A DNA stretch of 64,000 bases from Dyadobacter sp. CY343. GTDB lineage: Bacteria > Bacteroidota > Bacteroidia > Cytophagales > Spirosomataceae. Numbering within the stretch: the stretch's first letter is position 1; every line of letters starts with the position of its first letter. Under the pieces are notes generated by a model, which was not told where the DNA came from, ran no database searches, and saw nothing but the letters and a program-made list of their open reading frames with translations. Location of the stretch: assembly GCF_021390335.1 (NCBI RefSeq), contig NZ_JAJUXK010000002.1, positions 62,001 through 126,000 on the forward strand, read 5' to 3'. This document shows, piece by piece, positions 34,247-42,772 of this stretch. A program made the translations under genes and the position numbers.

Positions 34247-35250
34247 TAAAATGTTTTAACCGAAAGTACCTCCTTGTTGACCAGCTGCCGGATCCCGTGA
34301 TTTCCTTCGGCAAAAAACTGACGCAGGTTTTTGTTCATAATATCGGCATGATGGTCTTCCACTTCGAAAGTCGCGCCTGCAATGTGCGGCGTGGCGAGTA
34401 CGTGGGGGTGATGGATCAGTTTGTAGTCCAGCTCATCGGGTGGTTCATGGTCAAAAACGTCGAGGATCGCCCCGCGGATAAGGTCATTTTCTATTGCATT
34501 CAGTAATGCTAATCTGTCCACCACCACAGCGCGGGCGGTATTGACGAATATCGAATCCTTTTTCATGAGACTAATCAGACTTTCTCCGATCATCCCCTCC
34601 GTTTCCTTGTTAACCGGCAGGTGAATGGAAACCACGTCGCTCGTACTGAACAGTTCGGGCAGATCGACCTTCTTGTAAGTCTCTTCTTCGGAGGTATAAA
34701 ACGGATCATAGTATTGAATATCAGCTGGAAAATGGCGGAGCAGATTGGCTATCGTTTGCCCAACCGCGCCGAAACCAACCATTCCGATCCTCTTGCCGGC
34801 AATCTCGTTTCCCTTAAATTGAAGGTAGGATGTATGCGCGCCAGCCTCCCAGTTTTCACCTTCCAGCCACGCAATTGCCGGCAAGGTATTCCGCATCAGG
34901 TTAACCAGATTGGCGATAAACATTTCGGCCACTGCCTGCGCATTGCGGGCCGGCGTGTGGAATACCGGAATCTGAAATCTGGTCGCGGCAGCAATCGCTA
35001 CATTCGAAGGCGTGCCGCGGCAAACTCCTATAAACGCGAGATCGGAACAACTTTCGATCACTTGTTCGGTCACTTCGTCGTGCTCGGTGACCAGCGCTTC
35101 TGCATTGGTTTCTTTCAGTAAGGCGATCAGCTCCTGCTGATTGTAGGCGCGTCCCTGTGTTTTCCAGGGTTTATAAATAATCTCCCCAAACTGCTTTTCC
35201 AGCGCGTCAAGGGCTTTTTGATGATAAGGTGCGGTGACTAGGACTTTCAT
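34246..35250 (-). CDS. D-isomer specific 2-hydroxyacid dehydrogenase (SerA/GhrB-like)
   Basis: A 334-residue NAD(P)-dependent dehydrogenase. The Rossmann nucleotide-binding motif is GMVGFGAVGQTIANLL, followed by the acidic YYDPF. The catalytic residues appear in order as Arg in NTARAVVVD, Glu in DVFDHEPP and His in ATPHIAGATFE. No C-terminal ACT domain, so it is unlike long 3-phosphoglycerate dehydrogenases. It would interconvert a 2-hydroxy- and a 2-keto acid in the sugar pathway of this operon. It lies 42 bp after the permease and overlaps the kinase by 1 bp. Confidence 0.9.
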   Translation of the reverse strand: MKVLVTAPYHQKALDALEKQFGEIIYKPWKTQGRAYNQQELIALLKETNAEALVTEHDEVTEQVIESCSDLAFIGVCRGTPSNVAIAAATRFQIPVFHTPARNAQAVAEMFIANLVNLMRNTLPAIAWLEGENWEAGAHTSYLQFKGNEIAGKRIGMVGFGAVGQTIANLLRHFPADIQYYDPFYTSEEETYKKVDLPELFSTSDVVSIHLPVNKETEGMIGESLISLMKKDSIFVNTARAVVVDRLALLNAIENDLIRGAILDVFDHEPPDELDYKLIHHPHVLATPHIAGATFEVEDHHADIMNKNLRQFFAEGNHGIRQLVNKEVLSVKTF

Positions 35251-35292
35251 ATTTTCGGTTTTAGCATTTGAATATAGTAGTAAACAAAAGGG

Positions 35293-36552
35293 TCAGGAAC
35301 GGACGGGACCGGTGCTGGTAACAGAAAGGATATGGTCCTGCGGCAAGGTGATGAACCTGGTTAAAATGGCGCTGATAAAGTAGAGTACCGCCAATATCCA
35401 GACCACTCCTTCACTACCGATCGTGCCGATAAAAACGCCGACGATAGCCGGCCCGATGAAAACAGGTAAGCCGGCTCCCAGATTTAAAATCGCCATCGCA
35501 GCCCCTTTTTCTTCTTTAACCAAAGAAGGAACCAATGCGGAAAGCGGCACATAACCTGCCAATAAACCGCCCCAGAGCACGCCGCTGCCCATTACGAGCC
35601 AGAAACTGCCGTCGAACCAGACGGGTGAATAGTAAAACAATAGCGTAGTGATCCCGCAGCCAACCCCGCCAAACCACATGATCGTATTGCGCCAGCCCAG
35701 CCTGTCGCCCACAAAGCCGAATATCAGGTTGAAAATAATATTGCTCGTGAAAATGGTACCCCAGATCTGCAACCATTCTTTGGTTGAAAAACCGTGTTCA
35801 GCAAGGTATATGGGCAGAAAAACGGGGAATGCAAATTGGGCGGTGGTATTGATTATACGTACAATGCCGCCGATCAAAACCTTCGGTTCTTCCTGCACGA
35901 TCGTGAGCCCTTTCAGCAATTCTTTTGCTTTTGTAGATGTGCTGTCCAGTAGAGAAGGCGATTTAAACTGATCTTTATTTAACACCAATGCAAAAAATGC
36001 ACCCACTAAAACCCAGAAAATAGAAGTCCAGAGCGTGTTTTGATACCCCAAATTGTCAATGGCCCAGCTGGAATAATACGCGCCGAGCACATTCAGACCG
36101 CCTGTGAATACAAACCAGAACCAACCCACCGCGCGCCCCAGCTGGTTTTGCGGCGTACGGTAAGTGATCCAAACCAGAAATGAATACGCAAAAAGCGGAT
36201 AACCAAAGCCGCGTATTGCGTAAGTGAATAGCATGATCGGGAAGTTGAGCTGCTGCATACCCAGTCCGACAAAGCCGATCGTGCCGATCACATACAGCAA
36301 AATGCCCAGCAGCATTGCTTTTCGGGGACCGTAACCCTCCGCGAGGACGCCGGAAAACCACGAAGAAATGGCGATGGTGACGCCATAAACTGTGAAGAGC
36401 GAGGCGGATTGCTGAATGCTCATGCCGTGTTCGAGCAGGTAGGGGCTGAGCCAGCCTTGCTCTACGCCGTCACCCATCATAAAGATGAGAATGCCAATAT
36501 AACCCCAGGCAAGGTGTTTGGGCATGCCGGCTTTGTCTGCCAGTGAAGTCAT
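35293..36552 (-). CDS. MFS transporter, polyol permease-like
   Basis: A 419-residue protein with 12 predicted helices. The N-terminus MGDGVEQGWLSPYLLEHGMS and the loop LAEGYGPRKAMLLG resemble the polyol permease group that includes the ribitol (RbtT) and D-arabinitol (DalT) transporters of Klebsiella. The matching second-half loop is GFVGDRLGWRNTIMWFGG. It should import a polyol or related small sugar by proton symport. It is the first gene of the minus-strand operon, divergent from the DeoR gene, and its promoter overlaps the putative DeoR sites. Confidence 0.87.
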   Translation of the reverse strand: MTSLADKAGMPKHLAWGYIGILIFMMGDGVEQGWLSPYLLEHGMSIQQSASLFTVYGVTIAISSWFSGVLAEGYGPRKAMLLGILLYVIGTIGFVGLGMQQLNFPIMLFTYAIRGFGYPLFAYSFLVWITYRTPQNQLGRAVGWFWFVFTGGLNVLGAYYSSWAIDNLGYQNTLWTSIFWVLVGAFFALVLNKDQFKSPSLLDSTSTKAKELLKGLTIVQEEPKVLIGGIVRIINTTAQFAFPVFLPIYLAEHGFSTKEWLQIWGTIFTSNIIFNLIFGFVGDRLGWRNTIMWFGGVGCGITTLLFYYSPVWFDGSFWLVMGSGVLWGGLLAGYVPLSALVPSLVKEEKGAAMAILNLGAGLPVFIGPAIVGVFIGTIGSEGVVWILAVLYFISAILTRFITLPQDHILSVTSTGPVRS

Positions 36553-36643
36553 TTTGTAGAAGTGTTAAGGGTTAGGAAATTAAGGGATAGGAATAGTGAA
36601 AATCGATACTTGTAATATAAGAGGTTTTGTTAGGAATGATCTG

Positions 36644-36686
36644 TGTGAAACTTGATATAAACAAAGCTAATTAAATAATGTGAAAC
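36644..36686 (-). promoter_or_regulatory. Divergent promoter with two TGTGAAAC repeats, probable DeoR operators
   Basis: TGTGAAAC occurs at 36644-36651 and 36679-36686, 35 bp apart in direct orientation. Between them on the minus strand is TAGCTTTG (36662-36669), an exact -7 element for the permease operon. One repeat would sit near +1 and the other over -33. DeoR/GlpR proteins commonly bind repeated TTTCA/TGAAA-type boxes. Confidence 0.65.
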
Positions 36687-36730
36687 AAATTAAAAGAAAA
36701 TTAAAGTAATTTTAAGCGACTTATCAGCTT

Positions 36731-37495
36731 ATGAAGACGATCACAGAAAGGCACCAGCTCATTTTACAGGAGTTAAAAAAAACGGGCATTGTAAATATTC
36801 TCGAATTATCGGATCTGATGCAGGTTTCGGGGGTGACGATCCGGAAGGATTTGAAAATCCTGGAAGATAAAGGATTGCTTTACCGGACGCATGGCGGCGG
36901 CTCGCTGCATAATCCCTACGCGATTGAAAGGCCGATCAATGAGAAGCAGTTTATCAATGCAGAGGAAAAGCAGCGGATCGGGAAGGCTGCGGCGGAACTG
37001 ATCCTGCAAAATGATTCGATCATGATCGGTTCGGGTACTACCGTTTTTGAGCTGGCCCGCACCCTTTATCCCGCCAAACAGATCACTGTGATCACGCCGG
37101 CTTTGAAGGTCGCATTGGAGCTGAGTAACCGGCCGAACGTGGAAGTATTGCAGCTCGGCGGGCTGATCAGGCAGAATTCGTCGTCGGTCGCAGGTTTTTA
37201 CGCAGAATATATTCTGGCCAATATCTCTTGCGGGATTCTGTTTATCGGGGTTGACGGGATCGATCCGGATTTCGGGTTGTCGATCAGCAACCTGACTGAG
37301 GCGGGGCTGAACCAGAAAATGATCAGTACTGCGCAAAGTGTTGTGGTTCTCGCAGACCACACGAAATTCGGGAAACGTGGCATTGCCAAAATCTGCGAAC
37401 TGGATCAGGTCCATTATATTGTTACCGATCAGCAGACGAGTGCGGATACTGTAAAAAGTCTGGAAGAGCGTGGGATCAAGGTGATTATTGCCTGA
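36731..37495 (+). CDS. DeoR/GlpR-family transcriptional regulator
   Basis: A 254-residue regulator. N-terminal winged HTH: RHQLILQELKKTGIVNILELSDLMQVSGVTIRKDLKILEDKGLLYRTHGG. The C-terminal sugar-phosphate sensor shows MIGSGTTVFELAR, QLGGLIRQNSSSVAG and FIGVDGID, the usual DeoRC pattern for binding a phosphorylated sugar. It is divergent from the polyol-type operon (178 bp between starts) and is very likely its repressor, released by the phosphorylated substrate made by one of the two kinases. Confidence 0.93.
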   Translation: MKTITERHQLILQELKKTGIVNILELSDLMQVSGVTIRKDLKILEDKGLLYRTHGGGSLHNPYAIERPINEKQFINAEEKQRIGKAAAELILQNDSIMIGSGTTVFELARTLYPAKQITVITPALKVALELSNRPNVEVLQLGGLIRQNSSSVAGFYAEYILANISCGILFIGVDGIDPDFGLSISNLTEAGLNQKMISTAQSVVVLADHTKFGKRGIAKICELDQVHYIVTDQQTSADTVKSLEERGIKVIIA

Positions 37496-37592
37496 TCGCT
37501 GTCTCAGGATAAATAAAGGATAATGCGTCCGGTAGTGATATTTAGCATTGCATTGACTTCTAGTTGCAAATCATCCACGATATCCGACAGCT

Positions 37593-38465
37593 ATGCATAT
37601 TGACAGAAAAACTTTCCTGAAAGAACTATCCCTGTTGACCGGCGTTTCAATGCTGGCCAGAAATGTTTCGGCTGCGGGGCCGCTCGCTGCCAAACCGGAA
37701 ATGAAGCTGGGTTTGGTAACTTATTTGTGGGGAAAGGACTGGGACGTGCCTACGATCATCAAAAATTGCACGGATACCAAAATCCACGGTGTAGAGCTGC
37801 GGGTGGAGCACGCGCATAACGTAATGCCCGAGCTGAGTGCGGCGGGCAGGGTAGAAGTGAAGAAGAGATTTGCAGACAGCCCGGTCAAGATTGTGGGACT
37901 TGGCACCAACCAGCAATACGATTATCCCGACCAGGCTAAACTGAAAGCTTCAATCGAGCGGACGAAGGAATTTATCAAGCTCAGCGCGGATATCGGCGCG
38001 TCGGGTGTGAAAGTGAAGCCGAATGCATTGCATAAGGAAGTACCTGCGGAGAAAACTTTGGAGCAGATAGGGAAATCACTGCATCAACTGGCTGGATATG
38101 CGGCTGATATGGGCCAGCAACTCCGGCTGGAAGTGCACGGCGAAGAAACCCAGGAGCTGCCGAATACCAAAAAGATCATGGAATACGCCAGCCACCCCAA
38201 TGCGAAGATCTGCTGGAACTGCAACCCGCAGGATTTGAATGGCGCAGGTTTTCAGTCCAATTTTGATCTGGTGAAACAGTATTTCGGCGATACGCTGCAC
38301 GTGCGCGAGCTGGACCGGACGGACTATCCATATAAAGAACTGATCGCCAACCTGATCAAAATGAATTACAAAGGCTGGGTATTGCTAGAATGCCACACGA
38401 ACCCGGCAGACAAAGTAAAATCCATGCATGAGCAGCGGGCTGTTTTCGACAGAATGGTCGTTTAA
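37593..38465 (+). CDS. Sugar phosphate isomerase/epimerase-like TIM-barrel protein, probably exported
   Basis: A 290-residue protein of the xylose-isomerase-like TIM-barrel (AP endonuclease 2) superfamily. MKLGLVTYLWGKDWDV starts the barrel and LRLEVHGEETQELPNTKKIMEYA, ICWNCNPQDL and GWVLLECHTNP carry the metal-binding Glu/His/Asp type residues. The N-terminal 35 residues (IDRKTFLKELSLLTGVSMLARNVSAAG) look like a Tat-like or Sec signal without a twin arginine. It follows the DeoR gene by 97 bp and may belong to the same sugar pathway. Confidence 0.85.
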   Translation: MHIDRKTFLKELSLLTGVSMLARNVSAAGPLAAKPEMKLGLVTYLWGKDWDVPTIIKNCTDTKIHGVELRVEHAHNVMPELSAAGRVEVKKRFADSPVKIVGLGTNQQYDYPDQAKLKASIERTKEFIKLSADIGASGVKVKPNALHKEVPAEKTLEQIGKSLHQLAGYAADMGQQLRLEVHGEETQELPNTKKIMEYASHPNAKICWNCNPQDLNGAGFQSNFDLVKQYFGDTLHVRELDRTDYPYKELIANLIKMNYKGWVLLECHTNPADKVKSMHEQRAVFDRMVV

Positions 38466-38528
38466 AAAGGAAACAGTTTAAAGTATCGCTTTAACGAAAG
38501 CTATTTGTATCGAAAGAAAACTATCGTA

Positions 38529-39356
38529 ATGAAAAAAAGCATTTTCCTGCTGCTACTGGTCTTTGTCTGCCTCGGTGCAGCTCCCAAGAAAACTACCTGG
38601 GTCGCAATCGGCGATTCGATCACTTATCTGAATGATCACAAAGACGAAACCGGCGACCGGGTTACGAAAGGTTATTTGAGTCTGATCACTGAGAAATACC
38701 CTGATATCGAATATATTAACAAAGGGTACAACGGCTGGACATCGACTAACATCGCCGAAAAGATCGAGTCGCTGGAACTGGTGGAAGCAGATGTTTACAC
38801 CGTTTTTCTGGGTACGAACGATTGGTGGCAGGGAAAGCAGATCGGGACAATTGCCGATTACGAAAACCAGAACGGTGCTTCTACGGTGTACGGTGCATTT
38901 CGGGTGATTACCAACAAGTTGAAAGCGTTAAACAAGAACGCTCAGATCATCCTGATCACGCCGATGCAAAGGGGAGATTTTGTTTACATTAATAATCCCA
39001 AAAATAACGCGCACGGATCCTACAAGCCAAAACGTGACCAAACGCTTGAACAGGTGGCGAATGCGATCCTGGAAATTGGTGTGCTGGAAAAAATTCCGGT
39101 TGTAGACCTGTACCATGAAAGCGGCATTAACCTCGATAATATGGTTAATTTCAAAAGGCTTAAAAACCCGGAAAATGGCGAGTACGTGAATTACACTTAT
39201 CCCGATTACACCAATATCCCATTCGACCCCGAAAAGGACGAATATCCCTATCCCGCCGAAGCGACCAATATGACCTACGACGGGCTTCATCCCTCAGATA
39301 AAGGCTACGAAGTAATTGCTAATATGCTGACAGACAAATGGAAAGGTCTTAATTAG
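38529..39356 (+). CDS. Secreted SGNH/GDSL hydrolase
   Basis: A 275-residue protein starting at MKKSIFLLLLVFVCLGAAP, an obvious signal peptide; an upstream ATG at 38505 adds eight residues ahead of it. All four SGNH blocks are present: AIGDSITY (Ser), NKGYNGWTS (Gly), FLGTNDWW (Asn) and DGLHPSDKGYEV (Asp/His). It is probably a carbohydrate or lipid esterase acting in the periplasm. It lies 63 bp after the TIM-barrel gene, and its last 8 bp overlap the convergent DUF4468 gene. Confidence 0.92.
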   Translation: MKKSIFLLLLVFVCLGAAPKKTTWVAIGDSITYLNDHKDETGDRVTKGYLSLITEKYPDIEYINKGYNGWTSTNIAEKIESLELVEADVYTVFLGTNDWWQGKQIGTIADYENQNGASTVYGAFRVITNKLKALNKNAQIILITPMQRGDFVYINNPKNNAHGSYKPKRDQTLEQVANAILEIGVLEKIPVVDLYHESGINLDNMVNFKRLKNPENGEYVNYTYPDYTNIPFDPEKDEYPYPAEATNMTYDGLHPSDKGYEVIANMLTDKWKGLN

Positions 39357-39891
39357 TGAACTGTTTCAGGCTGCCGAGGAGGTTGTACATGGCGGTATTG
39401 ATCCCGTCGTTGTCAGCTTTCAGCAATTTCAGTTCTTCTTCCAGTTCGGCGCGTTTTTTTCTGTTGTTTTCTGCCTTGATCAGTACTTCCTGCGAAGATA
39501 TAGTCTCGTTTTCCTTGGCGCTGATACGCTCCGGGCTGTGCACCGGGGATACACCGTCGAGCGTGGTAATATGCGCGTCGTATTTGTTGTCCGAAACAGT
39601 GATGGTCAGATCGAATCTTGCGTAGGCGAAGCGCGCGTGAATAAGCGGTACGTAGCTGGTAATGCGCAATATGCCTGCTTTCGGATCTTCAAAAGTGACG
39701 GCATTCTGATAGTTGCCAAACGTTTTTCCCACCCAATCCTGCGTTTTTTTGAAAAGCTCGTCTTTCGAAAGATTGGGTTGTCCTGAATCTGAATAATGAA
39801 TCTGTTTGTCAGCGTCTAACGGAAGATAACCGTCCTGAGCGAATACGTGACCGAAGGAAAAAAGGATCAGAAGGGAAGCGAGATATTTCAA
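39349..39891 (-). CDS. DUF4468 domain protein (TBP-like fold), secreted
   Basis: A 180-residue protein with a signal peptide ending HVFAQ. The domain QIHYSDSGQPNLSKDELFKKTQDWVGKTF ... RITSYVPLIHARFAYARFDLTITVSDNKY is the DUF4468 pattern, common in Bacteroidota. It is followed by a charged helical tail (about residues 130-170, ENNRKKRAELEEELKLLKAD) that may form a coiled coil. Cell-envelope location likely; function unknown. Converges with the SGNH gene with an 8-bp overlap. Confidence 0.87.
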   Translation of the reverse strand: MKYLASLLILFSFGHVFAQDGYLPLDADKQIHYSDSGQPNLSKDELFKKTQDWVGKTFGNYQNAVTFEDPKAGILRITSYVPLIHARFAYARFDLTITVSDNKYDAHITTLDGVSPVHSPERISAKENETISSQEVLIKAENNRKKRAELEEELKLLKADNDGINTAMYNLLGSLKQFTN

Positions 39892-40014
39892 AGTGTTATG
39901 CGTTGATTAGTGGGTAAAGATAAGTGAAAAGGCAAACTATCGGCTTTCAAGTGGTTTTAGTTTCAAAAGATCATTTGTTTCGTTACTTTTAAACTACACT
40001 AAAATCGACAGGTT

Positions 40015-40368
40015 ATGAGGTACTTAAAAACATTTGCACTTGCATTAACAGTTGTATCGCTCGTATCATTTACAGTTCTTCACCACGGCTGGGCCGATTA
40101 TGATCAAACCAAACCTGCTGATTTCAAGACTAAAATTGAGGAAGCGGTATACGAAAATCCGCACGTACTCGCGAAGGTTAAATACAAGAAAGATGTGATC
40201 ACCGTATTTCTAGCCCCTACCAGCCGCATGACCGACCGCGGACTCACGGCTGATATGATCACGAAAGGTACCGATGTGAGATTGGTCGCTTATCCGCACA
40301 AAACAGAGAAAAATGAAATGCGCGCAGAACGCATTTTTGTGGACGGGAAAAAATTTGAGCTGCGCTAG
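40015..40368 (+). CDS. Small secreted DUF6152-like protein
   Basis: A 117-residue protein with a signal peptide (MRYLKTFALALTVVSLVSFTVLHHGW). The HHGWADYD motif just after the signal and KVKYKKDVITVFLAPTSRMTDRGLTADMI are features of the DUF6152 family, often found next to a DUF6644-type membrane gene and sometimes in copper-related neighbourhoods. That arrangement holds here: the next gene starts at the stop codon (TAGTG, 1-bp overlap). Exact function unknown. Confidence 0.75.
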   Translation: MRYLKTFALALTVVSLVSFTVLHHGWADYDQTKPADFKTKIEEAVYENPHVLAKVKYKKDVITVFLAPTSRMTDRGLTADMITKGTDVRLVAYPHKTEKNEMRAERIFVDGKKFELR

Positions 40369-40841
40369 TGGAATTACTCGAGTGGCTTGAAAAATCTTCC
40401 TGGGCTGTCGGTATCCGGCAATCTTTGTATCTATACCCGGTATTGGAAATCATCCATATACTGGGTATAGTTATGTTGGTCGGCGCCGCTTTTTTGTTTG
40501 ATCTTCGTCTCTTGGGATTTTCCAAAAACTTGCCGGTAGCAGGATTGGCAAAGCATTTGTTACCCTGGTCTCAACGCGGCTTGATCCTCATTATTCCTTC
40601 CGGACTGCTGCTTTTCATCACCAATGCCCAAGCGCTGGGCACGGATTTCACTTTTTGGTTAAAGATTACATTGATCGCAGTTGGCGCATTAAATGCGTGG
40701 GTATTTCACAGATTTATTTACAAAATACCCGGAGTTACCCTCGGCGAAATCGAGCTTCCGGCTTCTTCCAAACTGTCTGCATTGATTTCGATTTCTGTCT
40801 GGATTGCGGTGGTTGCCTGCGGGAGGCTGCTGGCATATTGA
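40368..40841 (+). CDS. Small four-helix membrane protein (DUF6644-like)
   Basis: A 157-residue protein with GTG start overlapping the upstream stop by one base. Four membrane helices are visible: IIHILGIVMLVGAAFLFDL, GLILIIPSGLLLFITNA, FWLKITLIAVGALNAWVF and LISISVWIAVVACGRLLAY. The conserved look of EIIHILGI and the partner gene upstream suggest the DUF6644 family. It would sit in the inner membrane; His residues in helices 1 and 3 could bind haem or metal, but that is a guess. Its stop TGA overlaps the ATG of a fragment gene. Confidence 0.7.
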   Translation: MELLEWLEKSSWAVGIRQSLYLYPVLEIIHILGIVMLVGAAFLFDLRLLGFSKNLPVAGLAKHLLPWSQRGLILIIPSGLLLFITNAQALGTDFTFWLKITLIAVGALNAWVFHRFIYKIPGVTLGEIELPASSKLSALISISVWIAVVACGRLLAY

Positions 40842-41122
40842 TGGTTTTTTTATTGTTCTTCGTTTTCAAGCTTCCTTCGTCCTCGCTCCTTTCTGCATTT
40901 GGCAAAGCTTCGCTGGTCATCATGTACCTGCATCAGGGATTGCAAATTGCATTGCGGGACCAAGGATATGCGGATACTAACTTGCGTATTGCAGTTGCAC
41001 TTTTACTTCCCTTGCTCTTTTATCTGGCTGCAAATCATTGGAGTGTCAGCCGGGCTTTATTGCTCGGATCGCTTTCGGATCAAAAAAGTTTTTTGGGTAA
41101 ATTTACAAGCCGGTCCCTATAA
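40841..41122 (+). pseudogene. C-terminal fragment of an acyltransferase 3 family protein
   Basis: 93 codons from ATG 40841 (TGATG overlap with the membrane gene). The sequence LLSAFGKASLVIMYLHQGLQIALRD is the conserved late helix of acyltransferase-3 proteins (G-K-x-S-x-x-I-M-Y-L-H-Q), followed by one or two more helices. The N-terminal catalytic region with RGxAxxxVxxxH is missing: the frame can be followed upstream to 40655, but there it only shadows the neighbour. It is therefore a remnant of a deleted gene, though the short ORF might still be translated. Confidence 0.65.
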
Positions 41123-41186
41123 AGCGTGATAAAGAGCATGTAGGAATGTAATATTTTACCGGGTCCAATTTCGTTTGGGCTAACTA

Positions 41187-42569
41187 TTACAAAATCAGCT
41201 CCACCAGCATATCGTACCGAACATCATGCAATGTATCTGAGAGCCAGTCTCTTACAATGTACTTGAAGAATAGCATCGGCGGTTCGTGCTGACTTACAGC
41301 ATTCTGGAAATATTCAATGGCAATTTCAGTATCACCCAAAGTTGCATGCACAATCCCCATATCGTAATTTGATACTACCTGCGTTTTGCTCAATGCATTC
41401 ATTTGGGTCAATATATCCCGCGCACTTTCATGCTCGCCGGACAGTCCGAACAATGCGCCGCAGGCACTTAATGTAATGCCGTTATAATTTATTTCGAGTG
41501 CCGTTTCGAGTGCTTCCTGAGCGGCGGGGTAATCTTTTAATGTGATCAGATTGGCGCCCGTGATCATGTGCCCGCCCCAGAAATTCGGTTCCAGCGCGGT
41601 TAGTTTTCTTCCTTGCGCAATCGCACTCTCGAAGTTGGCGGATAGCCAGTAAACATATCCTGCATAAAAGTTATTGATCAGCGAGAACGGTTCCAGTTCA
41701 AGTGCCGTCGCGATTTCTTTTTCGGCCATGGAAGCGTGGCCCAGCAGTCCCCAGTACAATGCAAACTGCACGTGCAGCTCGGCGGTATTCCAGTTCAGGT
41801 CGGTCGCTTTTTTGAATGCATTCGCCGCGCTGCCGAAATCCCATTCATACAGCATTTGCATTCGAGCCAATGCAATATAGCTTTCGGCAATTTCATCGTC
41901 GAGCGCAAGTGCCTGCGCGGTGGCTTCTTTCATCAGCGGCAATGCTTTTGCAGCAGGCATGTGCCTGTAAAACCACATATTCAGGTAGCAGGAGGCAATT
42001 CCGGCGTAGGCAATTGCATAAGTAGGATCGAGCTCAATTGCCGCTTCGAAGTAGCCGATTGCTTTTTGGTACTCGTCGCCTCCGGCAAATTTATTATGGT
42101 AAAACCGTCCGCGCAGGTAAAGCTGGTACGCATCCTTATTATTGGTATACCGCTTGAAAGTAAGCGCAGGCTCTTCGCCAAGTAGCTCCACTTTGATCGC
42201 GCCCAAAATAGCCAATCCAATTTCATCCTGAATATCAAAAATATCATCCAGCGCACGGTATTGCTCCGACCAGATCACCGTTCCGTCGGCTGCATGCACC
42301 AGCTGCGCATTGATCAGCAACTGGTTACCTTTACTCGCCACGCTACCTTTTAAAAAGTGTTTTACATTCAACTGCTCGCTAATCGATTGGAAATCCTCGC
42401 TGCTACCTTTAAAAGTGAACGAAGAAGTTCGGCCTGCTACCTGTAATCCAGGTACCCGGCTCAATACATTGATGATCTCTTCGGTGATCCCGTCACTGAA
42501 ATATTCCTCTTCGGGATCGTTGCTGAGGTTGGCAAATGGCAATACGGCGATGGATGGTTGCATGGTCAC
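41187..42569 (-). CDS. TolB-like domain plus TPR repeat protein
   Basis: A 460-residue soluble protein. Residues 5-120 form the TolB-like domain (PSIAVLPFANLSNDPEEEYFSDGITEEIINVLSRV, AQLVHAADGTVIWSEQY). After that come about eight TPR-type repeats (AIGYFEAAIELDPTYAIAYAGIA, AANAFKKATDLNWNTAELHVQFA, AIEYFQNAVSQHEPP). Such cores usually follow an adenylate cyclase, Ser/Thr kinase or winged-helix domain, none of which is present upstream here. It may act as an adaptor or be a reduced form. No signal peptide. Start at 42569 or 42563. Confidence 0.87.
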   Translation of the reverse strand: MTMQPSIAVLPFANLSNDPEEEYFSDGITEEIINVLSRVPGLQVAGRTSSFTFKGSSEDFQSISEQLNVKHFLKGSVASKGNQLLINAQLVHAADGTVIWSEQYRALDDIFDIQDEIGLAILGAIKVELLGEEPALTFKRYTNNKDAYQLYLRGRFYHNKFAGGDEYQKAIGYFEAAIELDPTYAIAYAGIASCYLNMWFYRHMPAAKALPLMKEATAQALALDDEIAESYIALARMQMLYEWDFGSAANAFKKATDLNWNTAELHVQFALYWGLLGHASMAEKEIATALELEPFSLINNFYAGYVYWLSANFESAIAQGRKLTALEPNFWGGHMITGANLITLKDYPAAQEALETALEINYNGITLSACGALFGLSGEHESARDILTQMNALSKTQVVSNYDMGIVHATLGDTEIAIEYFQNAVSQHEPPMLFFKYIVRDWLSDTLHDVRYDMLVELIL

Positions 42570-42772
42570 TAGTAAGCGCTGAATTTCTGTTCAATTATGC
42601 CAATATAGGCAATTTTCGAATGTTTTCTGGCGGAGGTTGTATTCAATGGAGTTGCTTAGCTGGCTCTAATTTGTCGAATGGATGGTTATCCCATTGCGGA
42701 ACCAGGGTAGGATTTTGACGGTTGTTAAAGGGAATATTGTTCACACTTTTAAATAAACAACCTGCATTTGAT

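Noticed and set aside
40655..40840. Upstream extension of the acyltransferase fragment frame
   Set aside because: This part only shadows the membrane gene in another frame and has no acyltransferase similarity.
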